64,000 bases of DNA from Streptomyces sp. NBC_00569. Its GTDB lineage: Bacteria > Actinomycetota > Actinomycetes > Streptomycetales > Streptomycetaceae. The notes under the pieces are model-generated. The model did not search any database. It saw only the letters and a list, made by a program, of their open reading frames with translations, and was not told the origin of the DNA. Below, one piece after another: positions 42,478 through 51,620 of the stretch (positions within the stretch are counted from its first letter, which is position 1; each line of letters begins with the position of its first letter). The DNA lies in the NCBI RefSeq assembly GCF_036345255.1, contig NZ_CP107783.1, positions 8,797,001-8,861,000 on the forward strand, read 5' to 3'. The position numbers were made by a program, and so were the translations under genes.

Positions 42478-43940
42478 GCGGCCCTCGCCTCCTCGGCCGC
42501 CGACGCGGGGTTGCGCCAACTCGGCTTGCGGAACCTGAGGAAGAGCCCGGGGATCACCAGACCGAGGATGACGAGCCCGCCGCCGATCAGCCCGATGTAC
42601 ATCCACACGCTGTTTCCGCCGAACTGCGAGGACGGCACGAACCCGATGGCCAGCGCGGCGAGCGAGGCGACCAGGCCGACGCCGCACATCAGTGTCAGAG
42701 CCGGTGCGCGGTAGCCGCGCGGGTGGTCGGGCTGGGTCCTGCGCAGCCGGATCGCGGCGGCGAACATCAGCAGGTAGACGATCAGGTACACCTGCGTGGT
42801 GATCACCGAGAAGATCCAGTACGCGCTGGAGACGTTCGGGATCAGCGCGTACATCAGAGCGATGGCCGTCGTCACGATTCCCTGGGTGACGAGGATGTTC
42901 TGCTGGATGCCGTTCTTGTTGAGCTTCTGCAGGAACGGTGGCAGATAGCCCTCCTCGCGGGAGATCATCAGCAGGCCCTTGGACGGCCCGGCGAGCCAGG
43001 TGAGCATCCCGCCGAGCGCGGCGGCGACCAGCATGACGGCCGCGACCGGGGTGAGCCAGCCGACGTGGAAGTACGAGAAGAAGGCGTGGAAGGCCTGCAT
43101 CACGCCCGCGGTGAGGCTGAGCCGGTCGGACGGCACGACCCAGCTGATCGCGAGCGCGGGCAGGATGAAGATCAGCAGTACGAGCCCCGTCGCGAGGAAC
43201 ATCGACTTCGGGTACTCCTTGGCCGGGTTCTTCAGCGAGGAGACGTGGACCGCGTTCATCTCCATGCCGGAGTAGCTCAGGAAGTTGTTGACGATCAGCA
43301 CCAGGCTGGCGAGGCCCGTCCACTGCGGGAAGAGGTGCGCGGCCCCCATCGGGGCGGCCGATCCGTTGCCCTGGCCGAGGAAGACGAGGCCGAGGACGAC
43401 GAGGATCGTGCCCGGGATCAGCGTGCCGACGACCAGTCCCCAGGACGACAGCCCGGCCACGGCCTTCGTGCCGCGCGAGGAGACCCAGACCCCGGTCCAG
43501 TACAGGACCATGATGACGATGGCCGTGTAGAGACCGCTGGAGGCGAGCGAGGGGTCGATGACGTACGCGATGGTGCTGGCCACATACGCGAGCAGACTCG
43601 GGTAGTAGAAGATCGTCATGGCGAACTGGCACCAGATGGCCAGGAACCCGAGTGGCTTCGACAGGCCCTCACTGACCCACCGGTAGACACCGCCGTTCCA
43701 CCCCGACGCCAGCTCCGCCGAGACCAGGGCGGTCGGCAGCAGGAACACGATCGCCGGCACGAGGTAGAGAAAGACGCAGGCCAGGCCGTACACGGCCATG
43801 GTCGGAGCGGCCCGCAGACTTGCCACGGACGAGGTCGTCATCAGCGCCAGCGTCAGCCACTTCATGGCGGGCGCCACGACCGGGGGCGCCGTCTTCGCCC
43901 GCGGTACGGGTTCGTCGGACGGCACGTCCATGGTGGTCAT
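42474..43940 (-). CDS. APC family permease (glutamate:GABA antiporter-like)
   Basis: 488 residues from the ATG at 43940, with GGGAGGG just upstream. About 12 hydrophobic helices are seen. 'E-L-A-S-G-W-N-G-G-V-Y-R-W-V' in helix 2 and 'Y-S-G-M-E-M-N-A-V-H-V' in helix 6 match the GadC/AspT-like branch of APC transporters, in which amino acids or amines are exchanged. Longer 5' frame is open to 44045 but is rich in Arg and unlikely to be coding. The next gene overlaps by 4 bases. Substrate is not determined by sequence. Confidence 0.86.
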   Translation of the reverse strand: MTTMDVPSDEPVPRAKTAPPVVAPAMKWLTLALMTTSSVASLRAAPTMAVYGLACVFLYLVPAIVFLLPTALVSAELASGWNGGVYRWVSEGLSKPLGFLAIWCQFAMTIFYYPSLLAYVASTIAYVIDPSLASSGLYTAIVIMVLYWTGVWVSSRGTKAVAGLSSWGLVVGTLIPGTILVVLGLVFLGQGNGSAAPMGAAHLFPQWTGLASLVLIVNNFLSYSGMEMNAVHVSSLKNPAKEYPKSMFLATGLVLLIFILPALAISWVVPSDRLSLTAGVMQAFHAFFSYFHVGWLTPVAAVMLVAAALGGMLTWLAGPSKGLLMISREEGYLPPFLQKLNKNGIQQNILVTQGIVTTAIALMYALIPNVSSAYWIFSVITTQVYLIVYLLMFAAAIRLRRTQPDHPRGYRAPALTLMCGVGLVASLAALAIGFVPSSQFGGNSVWMYIGLIGGGLVILGLVIPGLFLRFRKPSWRNPASAAEEARAA

Positions 43941-44132
43941 ACGGGCCCTCCCGGGGCGCGTCTGCGGGCCCCGGCGCCACCGGTGCCCGCGTCGCTCGGA
44001 CGACGCCATGCGTCCAAGTGGTGCGTCGTTGCACAAAATTGACATAGCTTGTGCTGGTTCGCACCTGCTGTCGGGCCGGGCCCGTACGCCCGTGGGCGCG
44101 GCGGGAGGGGGTCCGCACCGTTCCCGGGCCGG

Positions 44133-44516
44133 TCAGCTCTCGGTCAGATGCCGCACCAGAACCGGCACATGGCTGTGCTCGATGTCCTTGACCGAGGTGA
44201 CCAGGGTGACCGTGCTCGTACGGGCCAGCGCGCGCAGCTTGTCCGTCAGCTCCGCACGGTCCGGCTCGGCGAGCTCGTCGCGGTAGCGGCGCTCGAACTC
44301 GGGGAAGCGGGATGCGCGGTCCTCGTGGTACCAGGAGCGCAGCGCGGAGGACGGCGTCAGGTCCTTCATCCACTCCTGGACATCGGCCCGTTCCTTGGAG
44401 ACGCCGCGCGGCCACAGGCGGTCCACCAGGACCCGGATTCCGTCGTCCGACGACGGCGGATCGTAGACGCGGCGGACGCGGAAGTGAGGTTCGGAGCTCT
44501 TGGAGCGTTCTGTCAT
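44133..44516 (-). CDS. DUF488 family protein
   Basis: 127 residues. The signature 'V-R-R-V-Y-D-P-P' and 'V-L-V-D-R-L-W-P-R-G-V-S-K' at the N-terminus, 'W-M-K-D-L-T-P-S' and a final 'V-T-L-V-T-S-V-K-D' are those of DUF488 (YeaO-like). The biochemical role is unknown. It stands alone between the permease and an HdeD-like gene on the other strand. Confidence 0.9.
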   Translation of the reverse strand: MTERSKSSEPHFRVRRVYDPPSSDDGIRVLVDRLWPRGVSKERADVQEWMKDLTPSSALRSWYHEDRASRFPEFERRYRDELAEPDRAELTDKLRALARTSTVTLVTSVKDIEHSHVPVLVRHLTES

Positions 44517-44653
44517 GGCTCAATTGTGCGGAGTTTTCCCCGCCTCGCGTCCGCGGCCGTCCGCCGCCGCGGTGACGGCCCCGGCCGCCGGGGTCGTACG
44601 TCGTTCGCCTCACCCGAGTGGCGGGCGCGCCGATGCCGTGTGAACAGTCGGAC

Positions 44654-45286
44654 ATGACGCACGCACCGCACGAACCCCGAATCCCGACGGCCGACGACAC
44701 CCGCGAAGAGCGCCCCGCCGAGCCCCAGGGTCCGCTCGGACGCCTGGCGCAATCCGCGTGGCAAGTAGTGCTGCTGGCCGGCATAGCCGCCCTGATCCTG
44801 GGCGTACTGGTCCTGGTCTGGCCAGGGGCGTCCCTGTTCGCCGCCGGAGTGCTCTTCGGCGTGTATCTCCTGGTCACCGGCGTCTTCCAGCTGGTGGCCG
44901 CGTTCGGTACCCATGTCACGACCGGGCTGCGCGTGATGGCTTTCATCAGCGGCGCTCTGTCGATCCTGCTCGGCCTGTTCTGCTTCCGCGGGGCGACGCA
45001 GTCGATCCTGCTGCTCGCGCTGTGGATCGGTATCGGCTGGCTGTTCCGCGGCATCACCCAGACCGTCGCCGCCATCTCCGACGAGGCGATGCCGGCGCGC
45101 GGCTGGCAGATCTTCCTCGGCGTCGTGAGCGCGCTGGCCGGTGTGGTCCTGATCGTCTCGCCGTTCCAGTCCGTCGCCGTACTCACCCTGGTCGGCGGCT
45201 GCTGGCTGCTCGTGGTCGGCGTCGTGGAGATCGTCACGGCGTTCCAGCTGCGGAGCAAGGCGAAGCGGATTCCGCACGGGGTGTGA
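44654..45286 (+). CDS. HdeD family (DUF308) membrane protein
   Basis: 210 residues if the ATG at 44654 is used; a GTG at 44618 or ATG at 44633 would add up to 12 residues, and none has a clear ribosome site. A charged N-terminal tail precedes six hydrophobic segments in three pairs, with the DUF308 spacing 'G-V-L-V-L-V-W-P-G-A-S-L' near 45 and repeats of it. HdeD of E. coli contributes to acid resistance at high cell density; here the role is unknown. Confidence 0.85.
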   Translation: MTHAPHEPRIPTADDTREERPAEPQGPLGRLAQSAWQVVLLAGIAALILGVLVLVWPGASLFAAGVLFGVYLLVTGVFQLVAAFGTHVTTGLRVMAFISGALSILLGLFCFRGATQSILLLALWIGIGWLFRGITQTVAAISDEAMPARGWQIFLGVVSALAGVVLIVSPFQSVAVLTLVGGCWLLVVGVVEIVTAFQLRSKAKRIPHGV

Positions 45287-45316
45287 CGGTGTCGATGGGG
45301 GCGGGCAGGCACCCGA

Positions 45317-45349
45317 GCGCCGGGCACCCCCAGCGGGGACGCCCGGCGC
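45317..45349. terminator. bidirectional hairpin between HdeD-like and DUF3533-like genes
   Basis: A 9-bp stem (gcgccgggc / gcccggcgc) with an inner CCCC/GGGG pairing. It stands between convergent stops at 45286 and 45375. Confidence 0.7.
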
Positions 45350-45374
45350 GGCCGCTTCGGCTTCTCGGTGACGG

Positions 45375-46541
45375 TCAGACCGCGACCGTCTCCTCCATCT
45401 CCTCCTCCGCAGCCTCCGACTGATGGGCCTCCTGGGCCTCCTGGGCCTCCTCGGTCTCGCTTCGGGCGGAGCGTGCGGGGGCCTGCGCCACGCTGTGCGG
45501 GTCCTGCTGCCGGGGCTCGACGGCGGAGGCGACGCGCCGCCGCTCCGTGAGCGCGGCCAGACCCGTCACGACCAGGCCGACGACGAGCCAGACGGCCAGC
45601 GTCCACACGTTCCTGGACAGGTCGTGGCTGCCGAAGTAGAGCAGGCTGCGCGAGCCCTCGACGAAGCCGGCGCCGTTCCAGAAGGAGTGCAGGGTGCCGA
45701 AGAAGCCGTTCTGGAGCTCGGGCCGGTAGAGGCCGCCGGAGCTGGTGAAGTTCAGCATCACGAACAGCACCATGAGCGCGAGGGTCGTCCACCGCTTCAG
45801 GAACGTGTGCAGGCCGACGCCGATGAAGAGGATGCCGGCCGAGTACAGCCAGGACATCGCCCACATGCCCCACAGGCCGTGGTGGGCCAGGTGGAACACC
45901 GGTCCGGCGAGAGCCGCGCCGACGAGGCCGACCACGCCGGACACACCGACCACGAGCGCGGCCCGCGTCCGCATCGACAGGGCGGCACCCGCCGCTCCGA
46001 CCACGGCCACCGACGCGTACGAGCCGATGCTCAGCGCCACCAGCAGGAAGAACAGGCCCTGTCCCGTCGGGTCGTCCGAGACGGTCGGGGTCACGTCCGT
46101 CACCTTGAGCGGCACGCCCTGCTGCGTGGCGACCGGCGTGAAGATCTTCTCGGCGGTGATCGCGCTCATGTCGGACCCGGCGGTCGCGACGATCAGTTCG
46201 GGGGACTTCGCGCTCAGGACGTACGCGCCGTCGATGTCACGGGACCGGAGCTGGTCGACGGCGGCCGAGCGGCTGTCGAGCGTACGGACGTCGAGTGCGT
46301 CGCCGGCCTTGTCCTTCACTGTCTGGGCGAAGACCTTCGTCCCGGGCCCCGCCCCGACGACCGCCACCGGCAGATGGTGCGGCTCGGGCGCCACGAAGGC
46401 CCCCATGTACGCCAGCCCCATGCCCACGCACATCAGCAGCGGGGTGATGAGGTGGGTCAGGACGTGGCGCAGGGCCGGATTCCGCACGCCGTGCACGGCG
46501 CCCGAGGACTCGGAGCGGTGTGCCTTGTGGTCGGCGGGCAT
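45375..46541 (-). CDS. YhgE/Pip-like (DUF3533-type) membrane protein
   Basis: 388 residues from the ATG at 46541, with GGAGG 8 bases upstream. One membrane helix at about 30-50, an extracytoplasmic domain of about 130 residues, then five helices to about 345 give the ABC-2-like permease shape of YhgE/Pip and DUF3533 proteins. The C-terminal 40 residues are Glu/Ala-rich with E-A-Q repeats and very acidic. Such proteins are linked to export or phage-infection phenotypes in other bacteria. A palindromic site lies upstream. Confidence 0.75.
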   Translation of the reverse strand: MPADHKAHRSESSGAVHGVRNPALRHVLTHLITPLLMCVGMGLAYMGAFVAPEPHHLPVAVVGAGPGTKVFAQTVKDKAGDALDVRTLDSRSAAVDQLRSRDIDGAYVLSAKSPELIVATAGSDMSAITAEKIFTPVATQQGVPLKVTDVTPTVSDDPTGQGLFFLLVALSIGSYASVAVVGAAGAALSMRTRAALVVGVSGVVGLVGAALAGPVFHLAHHGLWGMWAMSWLYSAGILFIGVGLHTFLKRWTTLALMVLFVMLNFTSSGGLYRPELQNGFFGTLHSFWNGAGFVEGSRSLLYFGSHDLSRNVWTLAVWLVVGLVVTGLAALTERRRVASAVEPRQQDPHSVAQAPARSARSETEEAQEAQEAHQSEAAEEEMEETVAV

Positions 46542-46626
46542 GGGCAGGACCTCCAGTGATGGACGGAGAGCGAGACAGGCGTCGGCGTATACGACCAAAG
46601 GGTTGGTGTTTACAACCTTCACTCAC

Positions 46627-46641
46627 GTTGTACTCTACAAC
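46627..46641. promoter_or_regulatory. GTTGTA-CTC-TACAAC palindrome
   Basis: A perfect 6-3-6 inverted repeat in a locally AT-richer patch, 86 bases before the DUF3533-like start. A further half-like 'gtttacaac' lies about 26 bases closer to that gene. This looks like an operator for a repressor encoded elsewhere, as no regulator gene is adjacent. Confidence 0.55.
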
Positions 46642-46676
46642 TACCTGCCTTCGGTGGGGCCCGGGGGAGGGTGTGA

Positions 46677-46708
46677 CGATGGCCACCGCGAACCCGCGGT
46701 GGCCATCG
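46677..46708 (-). terminator. perfect 14-bp hairpin after the GNAT gene
   Basis: cgatggccaccgcg / cgcggtggccatcg with a 4-nt loop (aacc), 34 bases beyond the GNAT stop on the minus strand. It is one of the strongest hairpins in the window. Confidence 0.75.
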
Positions 46709-46742
46709 CGCGTGCCTGTCGGCCTGCCGGAGGCCGAGGTCG

Positions 46743-47633
46743 TCAGGCCTGTTGGAGGTCGAGCTGGTACTCGTACGTCCGGTGTGTCGGCACGTAGCCC
46801 AGTGCGTCGTTCACCGCGCGCATGGGTGTGTTGCTGTCGGCGGTGTCCGTGAGCAGACCCCCGAGCTTCGGGTGGCGGTCGCGGGCGCGGAGGACGGCCT
46901 CGGCCTTCATCCAGCGCGCGAGACCGTGACCGCGGTGCTCGGGCAGCACGCCCGTGCCGTAGTGCTGTCCGTCGCCCGTGCCGTCACCGGGGACGACGAG
47001 CTCGGTGAACCCCACGACGGTGCCGTCGCGGGCGTCGACCGCCGCGACCGTGTCGAGGTGTTCGCCGCGCCGCTCGACGGCCTCGGCCACCGCGCGGACC
47101 CGGTCCACATCCCACGCGACCGTCCCGTAGTCGGTGTCGTCCATGGGCATGTCGTCCATGGCGCGACGCGAGGCGGCGAACGTCGCGGCCAGGTGGTCGG
47201 GAACCGCGCCTTCCCAGGAGACGAGCCGGTATCCGGGGTGCTCCGCGCGCGCCGTCCGCGTGAGGGCCGGGATGTCCGCGTCGGCGAGCGGGAGCCGCGC
47301 GTACGTCAGGTTCAGCACCCGGCGGAACCCTCGCGCGGCCAGGAACAGGTCGGCGGGTGAACCGTCGTCGGCCGAGGCGGTGAGCGAGCGCCGCCCGTCG
47401 GCCTTCGCGGCCGTCACCGCCGCGTCGACGAGCCTGGAGCCCGTGCCACGACGGCGTTCCGCGGGATGGACCTGGAGGGACAGCTCGGCGAGATGTCGCT
47501 GCCCGTCCCGGTCGATGAGCCGCAGGAACGCGGAGCCGACCGGATTCCCGTCGGCGTCGGACGCCAGCCACGCCAGGCGGCGGGCGTCCGGACCGCCGGC
47601 TGGATCGGTCAGCGGCGTGAGGTGCAGTGACAA
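46743..47633 (-). CDS. tandem GNAT N-acetyltransferase
   Basis: 296 residues with two GNAT domains. The first (about 15-125) has the acetyl-CoA loop 'V-H-P-A-E-R-R-R-G-T-G-S-R-L' (Q/R-x-x-G-x-G/A). The second (about 140-290) has 'V-L-P-E-H-R-G-H-G-L-A-R-W-M-K'. This double layout is that of mycothiol-synthase-like and related proteins, but the length and motifs do not prove MshD. It transfers an acetyl group to an amine that I cannot name. Confidence 0.85.
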   Translation of the reverse strand: MSLHLTPLTDPAGGPDARRLAWLASDADGNPVGSAFLRLIDRDGQRHLAELSLQVHPAERRRGTGSRLVDAAVTAAKADGRRSLTASADDGSPADLFLAARGFRRVLNLTYARLPLADADIPALTRTARAEHPGYRLVSWEGAVPDHLAATFAASRRAMDDMPMDDTDYGTVAWDVDRVRAVAEAVERRGEHLDTVAAVDARDGTVVGFTELVVPGDGTGDGQHYGTGVLPEHRGHGLARWMKAEAVLRARDRHPKLGGLLTDTADSNTPMRAVNDALGYVPTHRTYEYQLDLQQA

Positions 47634-47789
47634 GAGGGCTCCTTGTACGGGGAGTTGCGGACGCGGCAGAACCTAACCGGGCCCGCGGGACCCCCGCAAA
47701 GCAATTGAGCGCGCACGGGCCGAGCGCCACGGGCCGGGCGCGTTCAGGCCGTGCGCCGGAACAGGCCGCCCGCGCCCATTCCTTATTTC

Positions 47790-47803
47790 TGGAACGAGTT
47801 CTA
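47790..47803 (+). promoter_or_regulatory. KstR-like operator upstream of acyl-CoA dehydrogenase
   Basis: TGGAACGAGTTCTA fits T-N2-AAC-N2-GTT-N2-A, the published consensus of the TetR-type regulator KstR of steroid catabolism in mycobacteria and relatives. It lies 56 bases before the GTG of an acyl-CoA dehydrogenase, and TTATTT just before it gives an AT-rich promoter patch. A 14-base match could be chance, but the placement is good. Confidence 0.5.
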
Positions 47804-47858
47804 CTGTGTGCGCCGTCAGGACCGGGACCCGGTGTACCAGCGACCGCCAGGAGGGGCC

Positions 47859-49049
47859 GTGCACCTCGAATACACGCCCGAGCAACAGCAGTTGCGCACG
47901 GAACTGCGCGCCTACTTCGCGGAGCTGGTGCCCGACAACGCGTACGCCCGCTACGAGGACCCGGCGGCGCAGAAGCGGTTCTACCGCGAGACGGTGCGCC
48001 GGCTCGGCACCGACGGGTGGCTCGGAGTCGGGTGGCCGAAGGAGTACGGCGGGCGTGGCCTCACGCCCATGGAACAGTTCATCTTCTTCGACGAGGCCGC
48101 GCAGGCGGGCGTGCCCCTGCCGCTCATGGCGCTCAACACCGTCGGCCCCACGATCATGCAGTACGGCAGCGACGAGCAGAAGGCGTACTTCCTGCCCAGG
48201 ATCCTCTCCGGCGAGCTCGACTTCGCCATCGGCTACAGCGAGCCCGACGCGGGCACCGACCTCGCCGCGCTCAAGACGCGTGCGGTCCGCGAAGGGGACG
48301 AGGCCACCGGTCACTACACGGTGAACGGGCAGAAGATCTGGACGACCAACGGCGACACGGCCGACTGGGTGTGGCTCGCCGTGCGCACCGACCCGGACGC
48401 CCCGCCGCACAAGGGCATCACCATGCTCCTCGTGCCGACGTCGGACCCCGGCTACTCCTGCACGATCATCAACACGCTTGCCTCGCACGACACCACGGCC
48501 AGCTACTACGAGAACATCCGCGTTCCCGTCAGCCGTCGCGTCGGCGAGGAGAACAAGGGCTGGCGGCTCATCACGAACCAGCTGAACCACGAGCGGGTCA
48601 CTCTCGCCGCCCACGGCACCATGGCGATCCGCGCGCTGCGCGACGTGCAGCGCTGGGCCATGGACACCAAACTGGCCGACGGACGCCGCGTCATCGACCT
48701 CGGCTGGGTGAGGAAGCGCCTCGCCCAGACACACACCCGGCTCGACGCGATGAAACTCCTCAACTGGCAGATGGTGAACGCCGTCCAGGAAGGCAGCCTC
48801 ACCCCGCAGGACGCCTCCGCCGTGAAGGTGTACGGATCCGAGGCGCGCCGCGAGGCGTACGCCTGGCTGATGGAGGTCGTCGCCGCGGCGGGAGCGCTCA
48901 AGGAGGGTTCGGCAGGCGCGGTCCTGCACGGCGAACTCGAACGCGGCTACCGGTCAGCCGTGATCTTCACGTTCGGCGGCGGCAACAACGAGATCCAGCG
49001 CGAGATCATCTCCTGGATCGGCCTGGGGATGCCGCGCGTCCGCCGCTGA
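47859..49049 (+). CDS. acyl-CoA dehydrogenase
   Basis: 396 residues from the GTG at 47859 (AGGAGG just before it). Full acyl-CoA dehydrogenase fold: N-terminal helices, 'G-Y-S-E-P-D-A-G-T-D-L-A-A-L' and 'K-I-W-T-T-N-G-D-T-A-D' for flavin contact, 'N-Q-L-N-H-E-R' and the C-terminal 'G-G-G-N-N-E-I-Q-R-E-I-I'. It removes two hydrogens from an acyl-CoA with FAD and passes electrons to ETF. A KstR-like site upstream hints at side-chain degradation of steroids or similar compounds; no partner genes follow, so substrate is open. Confidence 0.92.
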   Translation: MHLEYTPEQQQLRTELRAYFAELVPDNAYARYEDPAAQKRFYRETVRRLGTDGWLGVGWPKEYGGRGLTPMEQFIFFDEAAQAGVPLPLMALNTVGPTIMQYGSDEQKAYFLPRILSGELDFAIGYSEPDAGTDLAALKTRAVREGDEATGHYTVNGQKIWTTNGDTADWVWLAVRTDPDAPPHKGITMLLVPTSDPGYSCTIINTLASHDTTASYYENIRVPVSRRVGEENKGWRLITNQLNHERVTLAAHGTMAIRALRDVQRWAMDTKLADGRRVIDLGWVRKRLAQTHTRLDAMKLLNWQMVNAVQEGSLTPQDASAVKVYGSEARREAYAWLMEVVAAAGALKEGSAGAVLHGELERGYRSAVIFTFGGGNNEIQREIISWIGLGMPRVRR

Positions 49050-49115
49050 GGCCGCGCGTCCGCCACTCATGGCCCGCGACCGACACAGGTGTCGGCTGTG
49101 ACGCACACGGCGGCC

Positions 49116-49146
49116 GGCCCCCACCGCGTGGTACGTGGCGGGGGCC
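49116..49146. terminator. GGCCCCC/GGGGGCC hairpin
   Basis: A 7-bp GC stem with further imperfect pairing inside, between the dehydrogenase stop and the convergent SDR stop. It can serve both. Confidence 0.6.
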
Positions 49147-49174
49147 TCTTCGTATGGTCGTCGGGAGCCCGGTG

Positions 49175-49873
49175 TCAGCCGACCTGCCCGGACGGCCGCA
49201 TGGTGATGTGGTTGATGTCCACGCCCGCGGGCTGGTTGACGACGAAGACGATCGTGTCCGCGATGTGCTCGGCGGTCATCACCGGCGCCGCTTCAGGGGT
49301 GCCGCCGCGCTTGTCCCAGAACGGGGTGTCCACCACCCCGGGGGCGACGACGGTCACGCCGACCCCGTCCTTGCCGACCAGCAGTCGGGTGTTCTCGGCC
49401 AGCGCGTGCGCGGCCCACTTGGTGACCGAGTACAGGTTGCCGGGCGTGTTGCGCACCCCGGCGACCGAACCGATGATCACGATCCGGCCCGTGGACTCCC
49501 TGAGATGCGGCAGGGTCTCCCGCACCAGCAGCGCCGGGCCCAGGACGTTGGTGAGGACCATGGCGCGCATGTCCTCCGGGGCGTGGTTCTCCAGGGTGCC
49601 GGGCAGCGAGAAACCGGCGTTGGCGATGACGTTGTCCAGCCGGCCCCACGCGTCCACCACCTGGCGAACGGCGGACGCGACGTCATGCTCGTCGCTGGTG
49701 TCGCCGGTGATCGTCAGCAGCCGCTCGCCCGCTCCGGCCGACGTGGCGAAGGCCGCCAGCTTCTGCGGGTCACGTCCGGTGACGGCCACGCGGTGGCCCT
49801 CTTTGAGCAGGGCGCGGGCGGTGGCCGCGCCGATTCCGGTCGAGCCACCGGTGATCAGCGTGACGGGTTCCAT
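49175..49873 (-). CDS. short-chain dehydrogenase/reductase
   Basis: 232 residues from ATG 49873 with GAGGAGG 8 bases upstream. Classical SDR: the nucleotide loop 'T-G-G-S-T-G-I-G' at residues 8-15, 'N-A-G' near 84, the catalytic Ser in 'I-G-S-V-A-G', and the Tyr/Lys pair in 'Y-S-V-T-K'. The 'T-G-R-D' after beta2 favours NADP(H). It oxidises or reduces an alcohol/ketone; the substrate is unknown. It converges on the acyl-CoA dehydrogenase. Confidence 0.9.
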   Translation of the reverse strand: MEPVTLITGGSTGIGAATARALLKEGHRVAVTGRDPQKLAAFATSAGAGERLLTITGDTSDEHDVASAVRQVVDAWGRLDNVIANAGFSLPGTLENHAPEDMRAMVLTNVLGPALLVRETLPHLRESTGRIVIIGSVAGVRNTPGNLYSVTKWAAHALAENTRLLVGKDGVGVTVVAPGVVDTPFWDKRGGTPEAAPVMTAEHIADTIVFVVNQPAGVDINHITMRPSGQVG

Positions 49874-50156
49874 GGGGCGGCCTCCTCGGCGAATGCGGTC
49901 ATCGGGGGTCCACCAGGGTCCCGGACGTCGATGAACGCGAGGGGGCGCGTGAGGCCGACCGACTCCGGGCTGCCGGTTCCCCCGCAGCGCCGGCACTATA
50001 CCCACAGAGCTCCGCGCCGAGCCGGCGGACCGTCGCCGACCGGCCACGATGCCACACGAAGTGGCCGAACCGGCTCTGCCGGCACGTGCGTTGGGCTCCG
50101 CCACGCGCAGGGTCCGGGTCGCGCTCATGCCCCCTGACGAAGTCCATGACCGAGCG

Positions 50157-51620
50157 TCACGGAAACCGCAAGGGCACCTCTCCGTAGCTGGGCCGAGGCG
50201 AAGGCTGAAGCCCGGCGTCACGGGCTCGTTGAGATGTCCAGGCCACCCACAGCAGGATCGTCAAGCCCCCCAGGACAACGCCGACCACATCCGTGACGGT
50301 GGGCCCACGGCCGGACGGAAACACCATGAGAACCAGAACGACGACCGCTGTCTTGACCCGGCTGTCCGCCAGCGCGCGCCATGCGACCGTGGCCAGGGGT
50401 ACCGCACCCCACAGCAGGTACCAGCCCTGCACGGCGGGAGCGCACACCACCAGGGCCAACAGTCCCAGGGCCGCGGCGCGTTCGGCGCCGAGGCGAGGAG
50501 CGCGCGCCAGGAAGTACAGGGCCCCGCAGACGCCTGCCAAGGTCCCGATCGTCCGCATCACCGTCACCGGGTCCGGTGTGGTGACCCAGCCGGCTTCGGT
50601 CCCGATCCACCTCAGCAGCCGGCCGATGTCCGTGGTCACCGACATCGGCGTGTACGAGCGGGTCGGGGTGCGGAGCGTATCGAGCCAACCCCAGCCCAGC
50701 CCGCAGAGCGCCACCGTCAGCACCAGCGTCCCGACGGCCGCGAGGAGGATCCCCGCCGCGCGTCCCAGACGTCGCCACCAGCCCGTCTGCCCCGCGACCG
50801 CCACGAGGGCGGCGCACCCCAGGGCCACCGCGGCCGGGGCCTTCACCAACGCGGCGCACGTCAGCACGACGATGCCCAGAACCCATCGTCCGGACCGGCA
50901 CGCCACAAGACCGGCCATCATCAAGCCGAGCATCAGCGCCTCGTTGTGCGCCCCGCCCACCAGGTGGGCCAGCACCAGCGGATTCAGCGACGCCGCCCAC
51001 CAGGCTCCTGAGCCGTCGCCGCCCGACCGCGTCGCGAGCCACTGCACCGACCAGGCCAGCAGGGCGAGCCCGGCGAGCGCGGCCACCCGATGGAGCACGA
51101 CGGCGGCGACCACATGGTGTTCGCCGGTCACGAAGACCACGACCCGGCTCACCACGACGGACAGGGGTCCGTACGGAGCCGGGGTGTCCTGCCACACCTG
51201 CGGGACGTTCGCGGCGAGCGGCCCGCCGAGTGCGGAGGGACCGATCTCGTAGACGTTCCAGGAGCGCCCGGCCAGCGCGCCCTGGGCCACGTAGCTGTAG
51301 ATGTCCGTGCTGAACAGCGCCGGCGCCGGAAGCAGAGGCAGAGCCCAGCCGCCCAGCGTGAGCCACTGCCGCCGCTTGCTCATCACCGCACCGGCCCGCA
51401 GCAGCTTGCCCAACTGCCACCAGGACCACAGCAGCAGACCGAGTCCCGCATACGCCGCCGTCGCACCGATCAGCGCGAGAGCGGGTCCCGGGGCTCCCCA
51501 GATCCCGTCCGGAACGCCCCGCGGCAGAGCGCCGGCGCCCCAGGCGCCTGATGAGAGCAGCACAGAACCCCACATGCCGCGTTGTGCCCAGACCCGTGTA
51601 TCGATATCCGCCGCTCTCAT
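50157..51620 (-). CDS. MptB-like polyprenol-phosphomannose mannosyltransferase
   Basis: 487 residues with about 12-13 hydrophobic segments. The GT-C signature is visible in the first large loop: 'L-F-S-T-D-I-Y-S-Y-V-A-Q-G' (D-x-Y-S-Y, near residue 104), with 'P-Y-G-P-L' near 148. This is the form of MptA/MptB alpha-1,6-mannosyltransferases, which extend lipomannan-type chains from decaprenyl-phosphomannose. In streptomycetes the product is uncertain. It is divergent from the MFS transporter. The 283 bases downstream, before the SDR gene start, show no other feature. Confidence 0.82.
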   Translation of the reverse strand: MRAADIDTRVWAQRGMWGSVLLSSGAWGAGALPRGVPDGIWGAPGPALALIGATAAYAGLGLLLWSWWQLGKLLRAGAVMSKRRQWLTLGGWALPLLPAPALFSTDIYSYVAQGALAGRSWNVYEIGPSALGGPLAANVPQVWQDTPAPYGPLSVVVSRVVVFVTGEHHVVAAVVLHRVAALAGLALLAWSVQWLATRSGGDGSGAWWAASLNPLVLAHLVGGAHNEALMLGLMMAGLVACRSGRWVLGIVVLTCAALVKAPAAVALGCAALVAVAGQTGWWRRLGRAAGILLAAVGTLVLTVALCGLGWGWLDTLRTPTRSYTPMSVTTDIGRLLRWIGTEAGWVTTPDPVTVMRTIGTLAGVCGALYFLARAPRLGAERAAALGLLALVVCAPAVQGWYLLWGAVPLATVAWRALADSRVKTAVVVLVLMVFPSGRGPTVTDVVGVVLGGLTILLWVAWTSQRARDAGLQPSPRPSYGEVPLRFP

